64,000 bases of DNA, taken from Mesorhizobium loti. Its GTDB lineage: Bacteria; Pseudomonadota; Alphaproteobacteria; Rhizobiales; Rhizobiaceae. Shown here piece after piece: positions 1-10,600 of this stretch. The translations under genes were made by a program, and so were the position numbers. Every line of letters starts with the position of its first letter. Position 1 is the first letter of the stretch. Under the pieces are notes generated by a model, which saw only the letters and a list, made by a program, of their open reading frames with translations, had not been told where the DNA came from and did no database searches. The stretch lies in the NCBI GenBank assembly GCA_002356515.1, contig AP017605.1, positions 2,542,001-2,606,000 of the forward strand. Reading direction: 5' to 3'.

Positions 1-789
1 TATCGCTCGAAGCAGCCGGAATAGAATTCATTCCAGAGAATGGCGGTGGCCCTGGTGTGCGCTTCTCACGCGGTAGCGCGAACACTTAGAGGAAGGCGGC
101 ATCTAGAAGTGCCTTTAGGATTACCTGCTTTTCAATCAATGTCAGCAATGCGCCACATGTCGGTCATCCGGGCAGTCGGAAACTTTCAGCGAAAGCGGAC
201 ATGCTCGCCGCCTCGGCACTGTTTGAGTTAGATAGAAAGTTCTGGAGTCCGGTCGCCGGCCGTGGCGACGGTGACGAAAATCAGCCGCCGGGTATGCTCG
301 CCCAATGCAGAGCGCGCGAGCGCTTGGCGCCGGTCCGTTGGGCCACCGGACAGATCCTCCCAGCGATGTCCGGCCCATCAGAGATGGCTATCTCATGAAG
401 CAGTCTCAGCAACACTCGCGGAACGATCCGCCGAGGGGAATGGTTCATTTCACGAAACCGCATCCAAGTTGCGCCGGATGAGCAGAACCACTCCTGCGAA
501 GTTCTCCAGCCGATAAGTCGCGAAGGAGGGCAGAAACTGCGGTAGGTTTGGTTCTTTGTGCGGATGGGCGCGGGTTCAATCGCGGGGGGTTGTAGCTGGT
601 CGCTTCGCTTGATTTCGATTCTTGCGCTTTTCAGAAACAGCTAACGGAACAGAAACCTCAGCCGCGATATTGAGTGCGTGGGTCTCAATGCGTAAGCCGC
701 GCGTCTGACAGCCTCATTCGCCCGATCGAGCCCGAGCTTGGCAAGCAACCACTCAAGGGCGCGCCTTCAAATTTCGCAAGCGACAGGCG
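1..789. other. No supportable gene
   Basis: Short frames occur on both strands, but none has a recognisable domain, a convincing ribosome binding site or family resemblance. The stretch lies downstream of the FG-GAP gene on the minus strand and probably includes its 3' flank. I see no promoter, RNA gene or repeat here. Confidence 0.5.
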
Positions 790-3471
790 TTATGGGATCG
801 CGTGGAACCAGTCCTCCTGCCCAAATAAAACGTAAGCGTCGCCGGGCCCATTTCCGTCACCAGGGGCGCCGACCAGTATGTCTGCGAGACCATCACCATT
901 TACGTCTGTGCCGCCAGAGACAGACCAGCCAGCCCGGTTCGAAGCGTCACCAACAATCCAGACGCCGTCATTGATATCCCCGAGGTGGACGGAGCTCGTA
1001 TCGGACTTACCAAAAACAAGATAGGTGCCTCCTGCCTCAGTACCTACCAAGATGTCGGAAAGGCCGTCACCGTTTACGTCTCCGGCCGACGAGACTGACT
1101 GGCCAGCTACCGTCCCTCCAACTCCGACTATCTTGAACCCGCCAGTTCCCAAGGCCACGTCGTCGAGGTTCACAGAAGCGTTAGCTCCGGCACTCGACCA
1201 ACCGAGATTGCCGAAAACGACGTAAGCCGCGCCAGCGTTGTGGCCGCCAGCATCATTAAGAATCGCGCCGACAAGGATATCATCGATGCCGTCACCATTG
1301 ACGTCGCCGGCGTTTGACACGGAGTACCCTGCGAAATCCGCGCCTTCACCAATAATCTTTACCCCAAAGGTTCCCGATGACACGTCACTTAGATTAATAT
1401 TCGTATTAGACGCGCTAGCCGACCAATCGGTGTTTCCAAGTACAACGTACGCGGCGCCCAAACCTGTTTTAAATGGGCGACTGCCAATCAATAGGTCAGT
1501 GACGCCATCGCCGTTAAAGTCGCCTCCATTCGAGACCGACCAGCCGGCGTTATCAAACGTTTGTTCGCCCAGGATCTTGAAACCGCCGTTGCCCAGAGCA
1601 ATGTCCCCCAGGTTGATACTGGTGTTTGTTTCCGTGACCACCCAATTTTTGCCGAACACGACATAAGCTGCGCCTGCTCCACTTTGGTCGTCCGGAGCGT
1701 TAATGACCATATCGGCGAAGCCGTCACCGTTCACATCGCCCGCTCCCGAGACACACCATCCAGTCGCTTGAAGGCCATTCTCACCGATGAGTTTCACGCC
1801 GCCGGTGCCGAGCGCAACGTCGTCAAGATTGATGGTCGCATTTTGTCCGGCACTCGACCAAGCGTCTTGCCCAAATACAAGATACGCAGCGTGCGAGCCA
1901 AATGACCCAACCAGGATATCAGCATTTCCGTCACCATTGACATCTCCGGCGATAGAGACCGAGTATCCGGCAGTACTACCTGGATTTTCACCGACGATCT
2001 TTAGACCATGGCTTCCTAACGCGACATCAGAGAGATTTATACTAGAAGCACCCGCGCTAGACCAGGAGGCGTCGCCTAATATGACATAAGCGGCACCGTT
2101 AGCGTCGCTGAAGTGGCTATTTTGGTATGAGCCAACTAACAGGTCAGCTATTCCGTCGCCGTTGACATCACCGGCGCTCGAGACCGAATATCCATCGCTG
2201 TCGTATTGATGCTCCCCCAAAATCGCAAAACCAAGGATTCCTTGTTCCAAGTCGCTGAGCGAAATGATTTCAGGTGCCGGATTGACGGTGATGGCCACTA
2301 CGTCCGTGTCGGATTGCGCCCCCCCGAAACCTGAATTGCCGCCGTCGTTGGTGGTCACTGTTAGGGCATCGGAACCGTTGTAATTGTGAACCCCAAGGTA
2401 GTTTAAGTTATCAACCACTCCTAAGGTCGCATTGATTTGTGAGACCGTGCCTGTGATCGTCACAGACTGGCTACCGCTGCCCGACACCGTAGCCCCGGCA
2501 GCCGCAGCAACAACCAGCGAGCCGTGCGACACCGACAACGTCGTCGTAAGAATCCCTGTCCCCGCATCGGGGTCATTAATAGACAGTCCGTTAATGGCGT
2601 GGCTTGTGTCCTCAACAGCCGTCTGCGCGCCTGGAACCGTGTTAACGGGCGCTCGGTTTGGTATATTAATGGTGGCGGAACCAGTACCCATATCCGCTCC
2701 GCCATTTGCAACTCCATCTCCGTCCACCAAAGTGAACAGCACAGTGCGCGGCGCTACGCTCGGATTGGCTGTAGAGTTAGAGTAGGTGATATGTTCAAGA
2801 AGGCTCGAAGCTTGGGCTGGGGTAGCAGCATTGGTGAGACTGATCAAAAGGTCAGATCCGTTCGCGCCATTTAGCGTCGGTGAGACGCTACCGATCTTAA
2901 CGTTATTTATGAAGATCGCGCCCTTCGAAACAGATAGACTAGCGTCGCCTACGATGCCAAGTTGATCAGTCGGCGACTTATTCTGTTGGATTGATACTTG
3001 AAGAGTTCCTCCGCCAAAGTTCGCGGAATCAAAGTCTGCAACTGCGGCGAGTGGTGCGATCCGGGTTGCGCCGTTGCCAGGCGTGTACAGCAAGGTCTCC
3101 GAGGTACCGGGGTTGGAACCATTTAGATCCAGGGTTGGCGCATCGTTGACAGGCGCGACATTGATTGTAACGACAGCGGGACTTGCCGACAGGCCTCCCG
3201 AGTTGTCGCGGACGTTGTAAGAGAAGGAGGCGGCACCGCTGAAATTGGTAGCGGGAATAAAGTAAAATGTATTAGTTGGATAATTAAAGCCCACAACAGC
3301 TATCTGAGTTGTAGCAGAATCGACAAACAGGGTTCCATTAGATGGGAGAGAGCTTAGGGAGTAACCGGTCACTGTACCGTCTTGATCTAGCCCGCTCAAA
3401 ATAATTGTTAAAGTGTGGTCCTCAAGACACGAAAGTGTTAACTTATTTGCTTTTGGAAGTTTGTTAGCCAT
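790..3471 (-). CDS. Large secreted cadherin-like/FG-GAP repeat protein, predicted type I secretion substrate
   Basis: An 893-residue protein predicted to act outside the cell. Residues 1-130 carry a cadherin-like module (EDHTLTIILSG, SLPSNGTL, FNYPTNTFYF, SFSYNVRDNSGG) that is also found at the start of the RTX protein at 7648-11070. A middle region of further Ig/cadherin-like modules follows (ATINIPNRAPVNTVPG, VNDAPTLDLNG). From about residue 400 to the end there are seven FG-GAP units, each with a calcium-binding D-x-N-G-D-G core such as AGDVNGDGIADLLVG. Seven units suit a single seven-bladed beta-propeller. There is no Sec signal peptide. The ATG is preceded by a GGAGGGGG run. The shared N-terminus and the neighbouring ABC/HlyD pair point to type I secretion. 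Unlike the RTX partner it ends in GQEDWFHAIP, without RTX nonapeptides, so its export signal is not obvious. Adhesion or polysaccharide binding is inference. Confidence 0.85.
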   Translation of the reverse strand: MANKLPKANKLTLSCLEDHTLTIILSGLDQDGTVTGYSLSSLPSNGTLFVDSATTQIAVVGFNYPTNTFYFIPATNFSGAASFSYNVRDNSGGLSASPAVVTINVAPVNDAPTLDLNGSNPGTSETLLYTPGNGATRIAPLAAVADFDSANFGGGTLQVSIQQNKSPTDQLGIVGDASLSVSKGAIFINNVKIGSVSPTLNGANGSDLLISLTNAATPAQASSLLEHITYSNSTANPSVAPRTVLFTLVDGDGVANGGADMGTGSATINIPNRAPVNTVPGAQTAVEDTSHAINGLSINDPDAGTGILTTTLSVSHGSLVVAAAAGATVSGSGSQSVTITGTVSQINATLGVVDNLNYLGVHNYNGSDALTVTTNDGGNSGFGGAQSDTDVVAITVNPAPEIISLSDLEQGILGFAILGEHQYDSDGYSVSSAGDVNGDGIADLLVGSYQNSHFSDANGAAYVILGDASWSSAGASSINLSDVALGSHGLKIVGENPGSTAGYSVSIAGDVNGDGNADILVGSFGSHAAYLVFGQDAWSSAGQNATINLDDVALGTGGVKLIGENGLQATGWCVSGAGDVNGDGFADMVINAPDDQSGAGAAYVVFGKNWVVTETNTSINLGDIALGNGGFKILGEQTFDNAGWSVSNGGDFNGDGVTDLLIGSRPFKTGLGAAYVVLGNTDWSASASNTNINLSDVSSGTFGVKIIGEGADFAGYSVSNAGDVNGDGIDDILVGAILNDAGGHNAGAAYVVFGNLGWSSAGANASVNLDDVALGTGGFKIVGVGGTVAGQSVSSAGDVNGDGLSDILVGTEAGGTYLVFGKSDTSSVHLGDINDGVWIVGDASNRAGWSVSGGTDVNGDGLADILVGAPGDGNGPGDAYVLFGQEDWFHAIP

Positions 3472-3909
3472 TCCCCCCCCTCCAAAGGTAGAAACGTCTG
3501 TTTTCGCGTAGATTTATCGAGGGAATTGCAGACGAATTAAAGGTCGAAGCTCTCGCTGCGACCGGATTGCTCGCCGATGCCCCACTTACCTGCTGCCATT
3601 ATGAAGCAAGAATTTTGACTCTTTTAACCAAGTGAGTCAATTAACAAATTAGGCTTTGCTAAATTATCCTTCTCCTATTGGCTACGACCTAACCGGACGC
3701 CACTCTTGAGCGGTCGTCTATTTGCAGCGTGATCAGGTCCAAAACGCAAACGGTCGAAGACAGTCATCTTAATCCCGACTGGAGCGGCATTAGCAGGGTG
3801 GTGCTAAAGCTTTCGGCACGATCAGTGAGGGCAGCATACCGGCACCGCTGGTAACGATGTGCCGGGCACACGCTACCGGCGGGTCGTTGTCCGAGAGATG
3901 CAGCGCCGT
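3472..3909. other. Intergenic region upstream of the FG-GAP gene
   Basis: No gene found. The minus-strand promoter of the FG-GAP gene should lie here, since its strong ribosome binding site sits at about 3474-3484, but no clear -35/-10 pair stands out. The left end abuts the decayed HlyD remnant. Confidence 0.4.
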
Positions 3910-4200
3910 CTATATTTCCCGGAAGGCGCGTTGGAACGAATCCACGATCGGCAGTAATATAGGCTACAAACGTTCGTTCGCCGGTCGAGATGAATGTTTC
4001 GACCGGCATGCCTGGATATATTTTGCTCAGGGTTGATCTGACGGGGCAGCCGGTCGGTCATTTTTAGCCGGACGGTGTAATAGGGCACTCCAGAGCTGGG
4101 TGTGATCAGACGATCCGCTGATGAAGTACGCCTTTCCTGGCACCTTCGGCGTCGTGCGCGCATTGAGGGCCGTGAACATCATATTCGCGTCCTGCCGTAG
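3910..4200 (-). pseudogene. C-terminal remnant of an HlyD-family secretion adaptor
   Basis: Three minus-strand frames in succession match the last 95 or so residues of the intact HlyD at 6234-7580. The first has MMFTALNARTTPKV then GKAYFIS, the second SADRLITPSSG with YYTVRLKM, the third MPVETFISTGERTF. A further frame ends PIVDSFQRAFREI followed by a stop, aligned with PLVDSFQRAFRER of the intact gene. At least two frameshifts separate these blocks and the N-terminal two thirds are missing. It is a dead second copy of the adaptor, oriented with the FG-GAP gene, which suggests that this substrate once had its own exporter genes. Confidence 0.85.
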
Positions 4201-4430
4201 GTCAGGTTTGGCGTGTCCCGAAAGCAGACGCCGTACGGACTGGAGGCCGTAAGTGGCCGGAAGCGACCAGGTCGATTGGCCGGTAGGGGCAGGCAATCTG
4301 ACCTCAAAATGGGCGCTCGCGCATAAAGACTAATGCGGGGACCGGACTTTCCCTTCTTCGTACCGCGGTCGAACAGGCCGTCGGGTCCCGATGCACTCCA
4401 GTGCCACCAAATAAACGGTACTAGGGCTCT

Positions 4431-4458
4431 TTGATATATGAGGATTTTCTAATATAAT
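4431..4458 (+). promoter_or_regulatory. Sigma-70-type promoter of the ABC/HlyD operon
   Basis: TTGATA at 4431-4436 and TATAAT at 4453-4458 are separated by 16 bp in an AT-rich patch just upstream of the exporter start at 4485. The -10 is a perfect consensus match and the -35 matches five of six positions. Confidence 0.65.
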
Positions 4459-4484
4459 TTTGACAGGGAGGGATCAGATCGCAA

Positions 4485-6224
4485 ATGCCACCAACTGGCG
4501 CACGCGGTGTCGTGTCGAGAAGTATCGTCGAACTCGGTATCTTTTCGACGGTGATAAATGCGCTTTTGCTCGTTTTGCCGCTGTACATGCTCCAGGTCTA
4601 TGATCGGGTGTTACCAGCCGCCAACTTGGACACGCTCATTTATCTTACTTTGATTGCGCTTTCTTCCCTCTTGCTTTTCGGCATCCTTGAAATCGTTCGC
4701 GGTATGTATGCGAGCCGTCTCGCCGCAAAGCTCGATGTCTCTTTGGGTTCAACGTGTTTTCTCGCTGCCATGAGCGGCCCTCGTGCTGGGCTTGGCGATG
4801 TTCAAGCACTGCGTGATTTGACGCTGCTTCGAAATTTCGTCGCATCGCGAGCTCTGTTTTTTCTTTTCGACGTTCCGTTTGGGCCCATTTTCGTGGGCCT
4901 TCTCTATTTCATCCACCCTCTGTTGTTCCTGGTCACAGTCGCCGGCGCCGTCCTAATGGCTTTCATCGCCTTGCTCAATCAGGCTGCCAGCTCCAGACCA
5001 ACCAAGGAGGCCTCTGAAAGCCTTAATGCCTCAATGAACTCCGCTCAGACCTTCGCACGTAATTTCGAGACCGTTCGAGCACTCGGAATGGTGTCCCATA
5101 CGGTGGAGTTTTGGGGCAGCCGATTTTCGAGTTCCGTGAAGGCCTCCGATAGAGTTGCTCGTGTCAACGCGTTTTACGGCGGCGTCTCCCGCACTGCGCG
5201 GTCGATCCTGCAAATCGCGATCTTAGGTGTCGGTGCCGTTCTGGTCCTGCGCAATGAAATGACGGCCGGAATGATATTCGCGTCCTCGATGATCTCAGCC
5301 CGGGCGCTACAGCCTCTCGACCAAATCATTGGAAGCTGGCGCCAGATCACGGACGCGAAACTTGCGTGGAACCGGCTGGGGACGATCCATTCGAACTCAA
5401 GGGGAAAGGAAATTGTGGCGCTGCCAACACCGCTAGGAGCTTTGACCGCCGATCAAGTTATCTACTACCCTCCAGGATTGCCCGACGGGTCGCTGCCGCT
5501 GATCAAGCGCATGAGCTTTCAGGTGGCTGCTGGAGAATCCGTGGCAATTGTCGGCCCAAGTCAGGCTGGAAAATCGACCCTCGCGCGGCTGATCGTTGGT
5601 GCCATCGAACCACGTTCGGGTGCGATCCGCATCGACGGCGGCGACATTCGAAACTGGGATCCTGAAAGGCTCGGCCGGCATGTAGGCTATCTCCCCCAAG
5701 ACGTAGAGCTCTTTCCAGGGACCATAGGCCAGAACATCTCGCGCTTTGAACCCGCGGCCCCTGACGAGAAATTGGTTGAAGCGGCGCAACTGGCACAGGT
5801 GCACGAGCTCATTTTGGGATACCGCGAGGGATACTCGACGGTGATCGGTCCAACCGGCGTCCGGCTTTCGGGCGGTGAGCTTCAGCGGATTGGGCTTGCC
5901 CGCGCCTTCTACGGCGACCCGAGGATTGTCATCCTGGACGAGCCGAACGCCAATCTCGACGCTGATGGCGAGGCCGCACTCGAGCGAGCTATCCTGCAGG
6001 CGCGTTCCCGAAAGACGACGGTCCTGGTCATAACGCATCGCCCTTCGCTGGCATCCAAATGCGACCGCATGCTGGTGATGCGAAATGGCCAGATCGAGCT
6101 TTACGGCTCGACCAAGGAGGTGCTGGCTCAGTTGGCCGACCGAATGAACCAGCAAGGCCAACCAGCGTCGACGTCGCAGCCAGTCACAAGCGAAGGTGTC
6201 GTTGCCTTCCCGCACCGAGGGTGA
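4485..6224 (+). CDS. Type I secretion ABC transporter (permease-ATPase fusion, PrtD/HlyB class)
   Basis: A 579-residue inner-membrane exporter half-molecule that would dimerise and drive ATP-dependent export of the neighbouring giant proteins. The N-terminal half, roughly residues 15-270, holds hydrophobic membrane segments (ALLLVLPLYMLQVYDRVL, LIYLTLIALSSLLLFGILEI). The nucleotide-binding domain follows with Walker A GPSQAGKST near residue 357, ABC signature LSGGELQR near 460, Walker B IVILDEPNANLD near 482 and the switch histidine in VITHRP near 516. It has no N-terminal C39 peptidase, so it is of the PrtD rather than the processing type. GGGAGGG lies upstream of the ATG. The HlyD gene starts 9 bp after its stop, so the two form an operon. 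No TolC-like outer-membrane partner is in the window. Confidence 0.93.
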   Translation: MPPTGARGVVSRSIVELGIFSTVINALLLVLPLYMLQVYDRVLPAANLDTLIYLTLIALSSLLLFGILEIVRGMYASRLAAKLDVSLGSTCFLAAMSGPRAGLGDVQALRDLTLLRNFVASRALFFLFDVPFGPIFVGLLYFIHPLLFLVTVAGAVLMAFIALLNQAASSRPTKEASESLNASMNSAQTFARNFETVRALGMVSHTVEFWGSRFSSSVKASDRVARVNAFYGGVSRTARSILQIAILGVGAVLVLRNEMTAGMIFASSMISARALQPLDQIIGSWRQITDAKLAWNRLGTIHSNSRGKEIVALPTPLGALTADQVIYYPPGLPDGSLPLIKRMSFQVAAGESVAIVGPSQAGKSTLARLIVGAIEPRSGAIRIDGGDIRNWDPERLGRHVGYLPQDVELFPGTIGQNISRFEPAAPDEKLVEAAQLAQVHELILGYREGYSTVIGPTGVRLSGGELQRIGLARAFYGDPRIVILDEPNANLDADGEAALERAILQARSRKTTVLVITHRPSLASKCDRMLVMRNGQIELYGSTKEVLAQLADRMNQQGQPASTSQPVTSEGVVAFPHRG

Positions 6225-6233
6225 AGGCGGGCG

Positions 6234-7580
6234 ATGACGGTTCCTAGCCTAACCCTCCCCGTGGTCGCCGGGACATATCGCTGGCAGCAGAATGTCGATA
6301 CCCGTACAGGCCGGGTTTCGCTGTTTGGGTTTCTGAGTGTAACGGCCTTCTTGCTCGCGTTCGGCTATTGGGCAGCGACCGCTCCAATTGGTGGCGCAAC
6401 AATCGCCCCTGGAGTGGTTGCGGCGGCAGGCCAGAACGTCATGATTCAGCACCTCGATGGCGGGATCATCACCAGCATCCTCACGCGGGAAGGTGAACGG
6501 GTCTCAAAAGGCCAGGCGCTGATCACACTCGATACGACCCTGGCACAAGCCCAACTCAACCGCGTGCTGAAGCAATGGGTTGCTCAAAGCGCTGAAATCG
6601 CTCGGCTCGATGCGGAGCGGGACGGCTCGAAACAGATCGATCTGCCCGACGAACTCCGTCCGTATTCGACGGACCCCAGCTACAGAGGATTTGTCGTCGA
6701 ACAAGATAAGGAGTTCGAGGCTCGGTTTGCACGCTATACGGCGGACCGGGACATTCTGAAGCAAAGGATTGCAGCCCTGCAAGAAGCCATCGTGGGCATG
6801 AGAGCCCGGAAGGATGCCGTCGAAAAACAACTCGCGATCGTCAACGAAGAGACGGAACGAAAAAAGGCGCTTCTCGATAAAGGGCTGACCAACCGCTCGG
6901 AATACACAGATTTGCTGCGTAGCACGGCGGATTTGGTCGGCCAGGCTGCGGCAATGGAAGCGCAGATTGCAAGCTTCTTGAGCCAAATCGAAGAGGATCG
7001 TCAGCAGATCGAGCGGCTGACTACGGCGAGAGTCGAGGACGCGGTCACGGATTTGAACAAGGCCCGGGCGCAGGTGGCCGACCTGGAGGAGCAAATCAAC
7101 GCCGCCCGGTCGGTGTTGGAGCGAACGACCATTCGAACACCTGTCGACGGCATCGTCGTCCGCTCCGTCTACAATTCGGTGGGCAGCGTTATCCGCGCCG
7201 GCGAATCGGCGATGGAAATTTTGCCGACGATGGATCGGTTCATCGTCGAGGCTAAGGTCAAACCCGAAGACATCGACTCCGTCCGCGTTGATCAGGCCGC
7301 CAGCATGATGTTCACGGCGCTCAATGCCCGAACGACCCCAAAGGTTGCCGGTAAGGTGTTTTACATCTCGGCCGACCGGTTGGTCACGCCGAACACCGGC
7401 CAGGCATATTACACGGTAAGGATCAGGCTGTCCGAAACTCTGCCGGCGCAGATCAAACCCGAGCAGATTTATCCAGGCATGCCTGTCGAGACCTTCATCT
7501 CGACAGGTGAACGCACCTTCTTGTCGTACCTTACCAAGCCACTCGTGGATTCATTCCAGCGAGCGTTCCGAGAGCGATAG
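6234..7580 (+). CDS. HlyD-family type I secretion periplasmic adaptor
   Basis: A 448-residue membrane fusion protein linking the ABC exporter to an outer-membrane channel. A short cytoplasmic N-terminus is followed by one membrane helix (LFGFLSVTAFLLAFGYWAA, about residues 25-45), a lipoyl/barrel segment (GGIITSILTREGERVSKGQA, about 75-95), a long coiled-coil hairpin rich in E, R, Q and A (about 130-290) and a C-terminal beta-barrel domain ending PLVDSFQRAFRER. Length and domain order fit the family. It is co-transcribed with the upstream ABC gene and converges on the RTX gene that ends at 7648. A broken copy of its C-terminus lies at 3910-4200. Confidence 0.93.
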   Translation: MTVPSLTLPVVAGTYRWQQNVDTRTGRVSLFGFLSVTAFLLAFGYWAATAPIGGATIAPGVVAAAGQNVMIQHLDGGIITSILTREGERVSKGQALITLDTTLAQAQLNRVLKQWVAQSAEIARLDAERDGSKQIDLPDELRPYSTDPSYRGFVVEQDKEFEARFARYTADRDILKQRIAALQEAIVGMRARKDAVEKQLAIVNEETERKKALLDKGLTNRSEYTDLLRSTADLVGQAAAMEAQIASFLSQIEEDRQQIERLTTARVEDAVTDLNKARAQVADLEEQINAARSVLERTTIRTPVDGIVVRSVYNSVGSVIRAGESAMEILPTMDRFIVEAKVKPEDIDSVRVDQAASMMFTALNARTTPKVAGKVFYISADRLVTPNTGQAYYTVRIRLSETLPAQIKPEQIYPGMPVETFISTGERTFLSYLTKPLVDSFQRAFRER

Positions 7581-7647
7581 CGCGGCTACAAATCCGCTTA
7601 TTCGTCCCTGACAAACAGCGCGGGCCGTTTCTGGCTCCAACTCAACA

Positions 7648-10600
7648 CTACACAAACGCGAAGTCGCTTGCTTCCAGGTGATTCAGGTCGACGTTGGTCA
7701 GTGTGATTGTGTTATCTGCATCGTGAGTGATCACAACGTCAGCATTGACCTGCACGGCCGCAGTCTGAACGGCAGCGAAATCTGCAAACAGGCTTTGGGC
7801 CAACTGAATGACGTCGTGGCCGACCGATGTCGTGTTGAAGTCTGTTACGACGTCATGGCCGAAACCGATTTCAAACATAAAAGTGTCTCGGCCAAATCCC
7901 CCGGTCAGGGTGTCGTCGCCACCGCCCCCGCTAATGTGATCGCTGCCATTCGCGCCATTAAGCACGTCGTTTCCACTGGTGCCGGCAATTGTGTCATCCC
8001 CAATCGTGCCTACAACGGAAGAACCGGAAAGAACCTGCCCGGCAATGCCGCTACCATCTGTTGGATATGCTGGATTGAAGTTGTTGGCGGTGAAGTCGGC
8101 GACGTTGGTATTTTGGAAGCGGACGATGTCGGTGTAGGTGCTGTTTGAGGCGGCGCCATCGAGATCGACTTGCAGGACGGCATCGGCGCCGTCCTGGACT
8201 AACTGCATGAAGCCTGATCCGAACGGATTGGAAGAGCCGTCCCAGCCGACCAGTTGGTTGAGGACGGCACTGTAGTCGAGCACCTCTCCGGCTGCGCCGG
8301 CGACGAAGTCCGCGACTGTTGCGAAGGCCGCCCCATTCCATGAATCGATAAAGATGCTGTCGGCCCCAATTCCCAATGTCAGAGTCGGGCTGCCGCTCTG
8401 TAGCGCGAGATGGGCCACATCGTTGCCCGACCCGAGATCGGCAGTTATTGCCCCATCGATGTAGGCTGTGTCATTCCCATCGCCAGCGGAAAGTGAAACC
8501 GCGCCGCTTGCATGCACTGTATCATTGCCAGAGCCGAGATTTGCGGTCAGTGACCCGGAGATTGTAACGGTATCATCGCCGTCGCCGGTGGAAAGAGTGC
8601 CGCCTCCGCTCACATTGACTATATCATTGCCGCCGCCGGTATCGATAGAAAGAGTTTGAGTAACCGCTTGAAGGTAATCAGCTCCAGAGCCGGAGCTATA
8701 TTGTAAGTTGTTAATCACGAAATACGTTGTTAAATTTGTATAATTATCCCCGTCCCCCATAGAGAGAGACACATTTGAATTTAGACCCTCACCATAGACG
8801 TTATCATTGCCGGATCCAAACGTAAGGTTTATGGATGAGCTAGAAACTAGCAAGTAGGCCGTATTTGATCCCTCGCCAAAATCCAAGGCAAAGGAACTGT
8901 TGGGAACCCAGTTATAATACCCCAAAAACGCGGTATCATTTCCCGCCCCTAGCGACCCAGTAATGGTCGACTGGCCTCCATCGAAAGTCAGTTGGTCGTT
9001 CCCGTCACCTGCGTCAACCGTGTATGAAATCGACGCGGCTCCAGAATTAAGCGAAATTGTATCATTGCCTACGCCACCGTTCGCCACTTGCGTCAGCGAC
9101 ACTCCGGAAGGTCCCGAATAGATTAGCTGCAGATTATCATCCCCGTCGCCGCCGTAGAGCGAATCGTTGCCGCCTCCGTCCTGCAGCGTGTCATTGCCCA
9201 GGCCTCCGACCAGCACGTCACTCCCAGACCCGCCATTCAACGTATCGTCGCCATCTCCCCCATCGAGAAGATCATTACCAGCCGAGCCAGACAACGTGTC
9301 ATTGCCGGCAAGACCGAAGATTGCATCGACGTCAATCGTGCCACCCAGCGTGTCATCACCAGGCGTTCCGTTGATAATTACCCCGTTCACCACACTGAGC
9401 GCAAAATCCACATGCACGTCAGCCGAAGACGTGTCCGTTGCCGTAATCCGAATCTCGAGTGTTCCGACATCAAAGTTCGAGGGCGTGCCGGTAAATGCAC
9501 CGGCAATTGGATCAAAGCTGATCCAAGACGGCAGAGGATCTCCGTTCGCTTGTGCTGAGGTCAACGTGAGATGGTCGCCCGGATCTGGATCGTAGAAAAG
9601 ATCCGACGGGATTGTAAAATGCAAGGGACTCGCCACTGCTAGCGCAAGCGGCGAAAGGGATCCCGCTGTCGGCGCGTCATTGACGTTGGCAATGGAAGCG
9701 GTCGCGGCACTGGCGACGGATTCCGCCGTGCCGTGTCCGTCGGTGTAGCTCGCCACCACCCGCACCGTCGCGCCGACATCGTTGTCGCCCAGCGTGTAGG
9801 TGGTGTTGGTGGCGCCGCCGATGTTGACGAAGCCGGCGCCGGTGTTGCGCTGCCACTGGTAGCTGATGGTGCCCAGCCCATCGGCATCGGCAAGCGTGTT
9901 CGAGGCCGTCAGCACCTGGTCCTCGGTCGCCGTGCCGGCGACCGACACCGAACCGGTCGGCGCGTCATTGACGTTGGCAATGGAAGCGGTCGCGGCACTG
10001 GCGACGGATTCCGCCGTGCCGTGTCCGTCGGTGTAGCTCGCCACCACCCGCACCGTCGCGCCGACATCGTTGTCGCCCAGCGTGTAGGTGGTGTTGGTGG
10101 CGCCGCCGATGTTGACGAAGCCGGCGCCGGTGTTGCGCTGCCACTGGTAGCTGATGGTGCCCAGCCCATCGGCGTCGGCCAGTGTGTTCGAGGCCGTCAG
10201 CACCTGGTCCTCGGTCGCCGTGCCGGCGACCGACACGGTGCCGGTCGGGGGATGATTGGCGCTGGCGATATTGATCGTCGCTGTTGCCAGGCCAGTATCG
10301 CTACCACCGTTGGCCGTTCCGCCGCCGTCCACCACTGTGAACGTGACCGTGCGTGGTAACGAAGGAGGAGTCCCTAACGAATTCGAATAGGAAATATGCT
10401 CGAGAAGTGTCGAGACCAAACTCGGCGTTGCACCATTTGCCAAGCTTATGATGAGATCCGAGCCATTGCTGCCGCCTGAAACCGCTCCAACCTTGGTTCC
10501 ACCTACAAACACAGAGCCGTTCGAAACCGTGACGGTCGCGTCGGAGGCAATGGTGAGCTGGTCCGATGTTGCCTTGTTCTGAGTAATCGAGACGCGCAGC

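Noticed and set aside
142..378. Minus-strand frames near the left edge, including one with LSGG
   Set aside because: The LSGG occurs without any Walker motif or transporter context, and no frame looks like a gene.
9733..10359. 208-codon plus-strand frame with repeated segments opposite the RTX gene
   Set aside because: It is the antisense reading of the tandem Ig-like repeats; the minus strand codes for the plausible protein.
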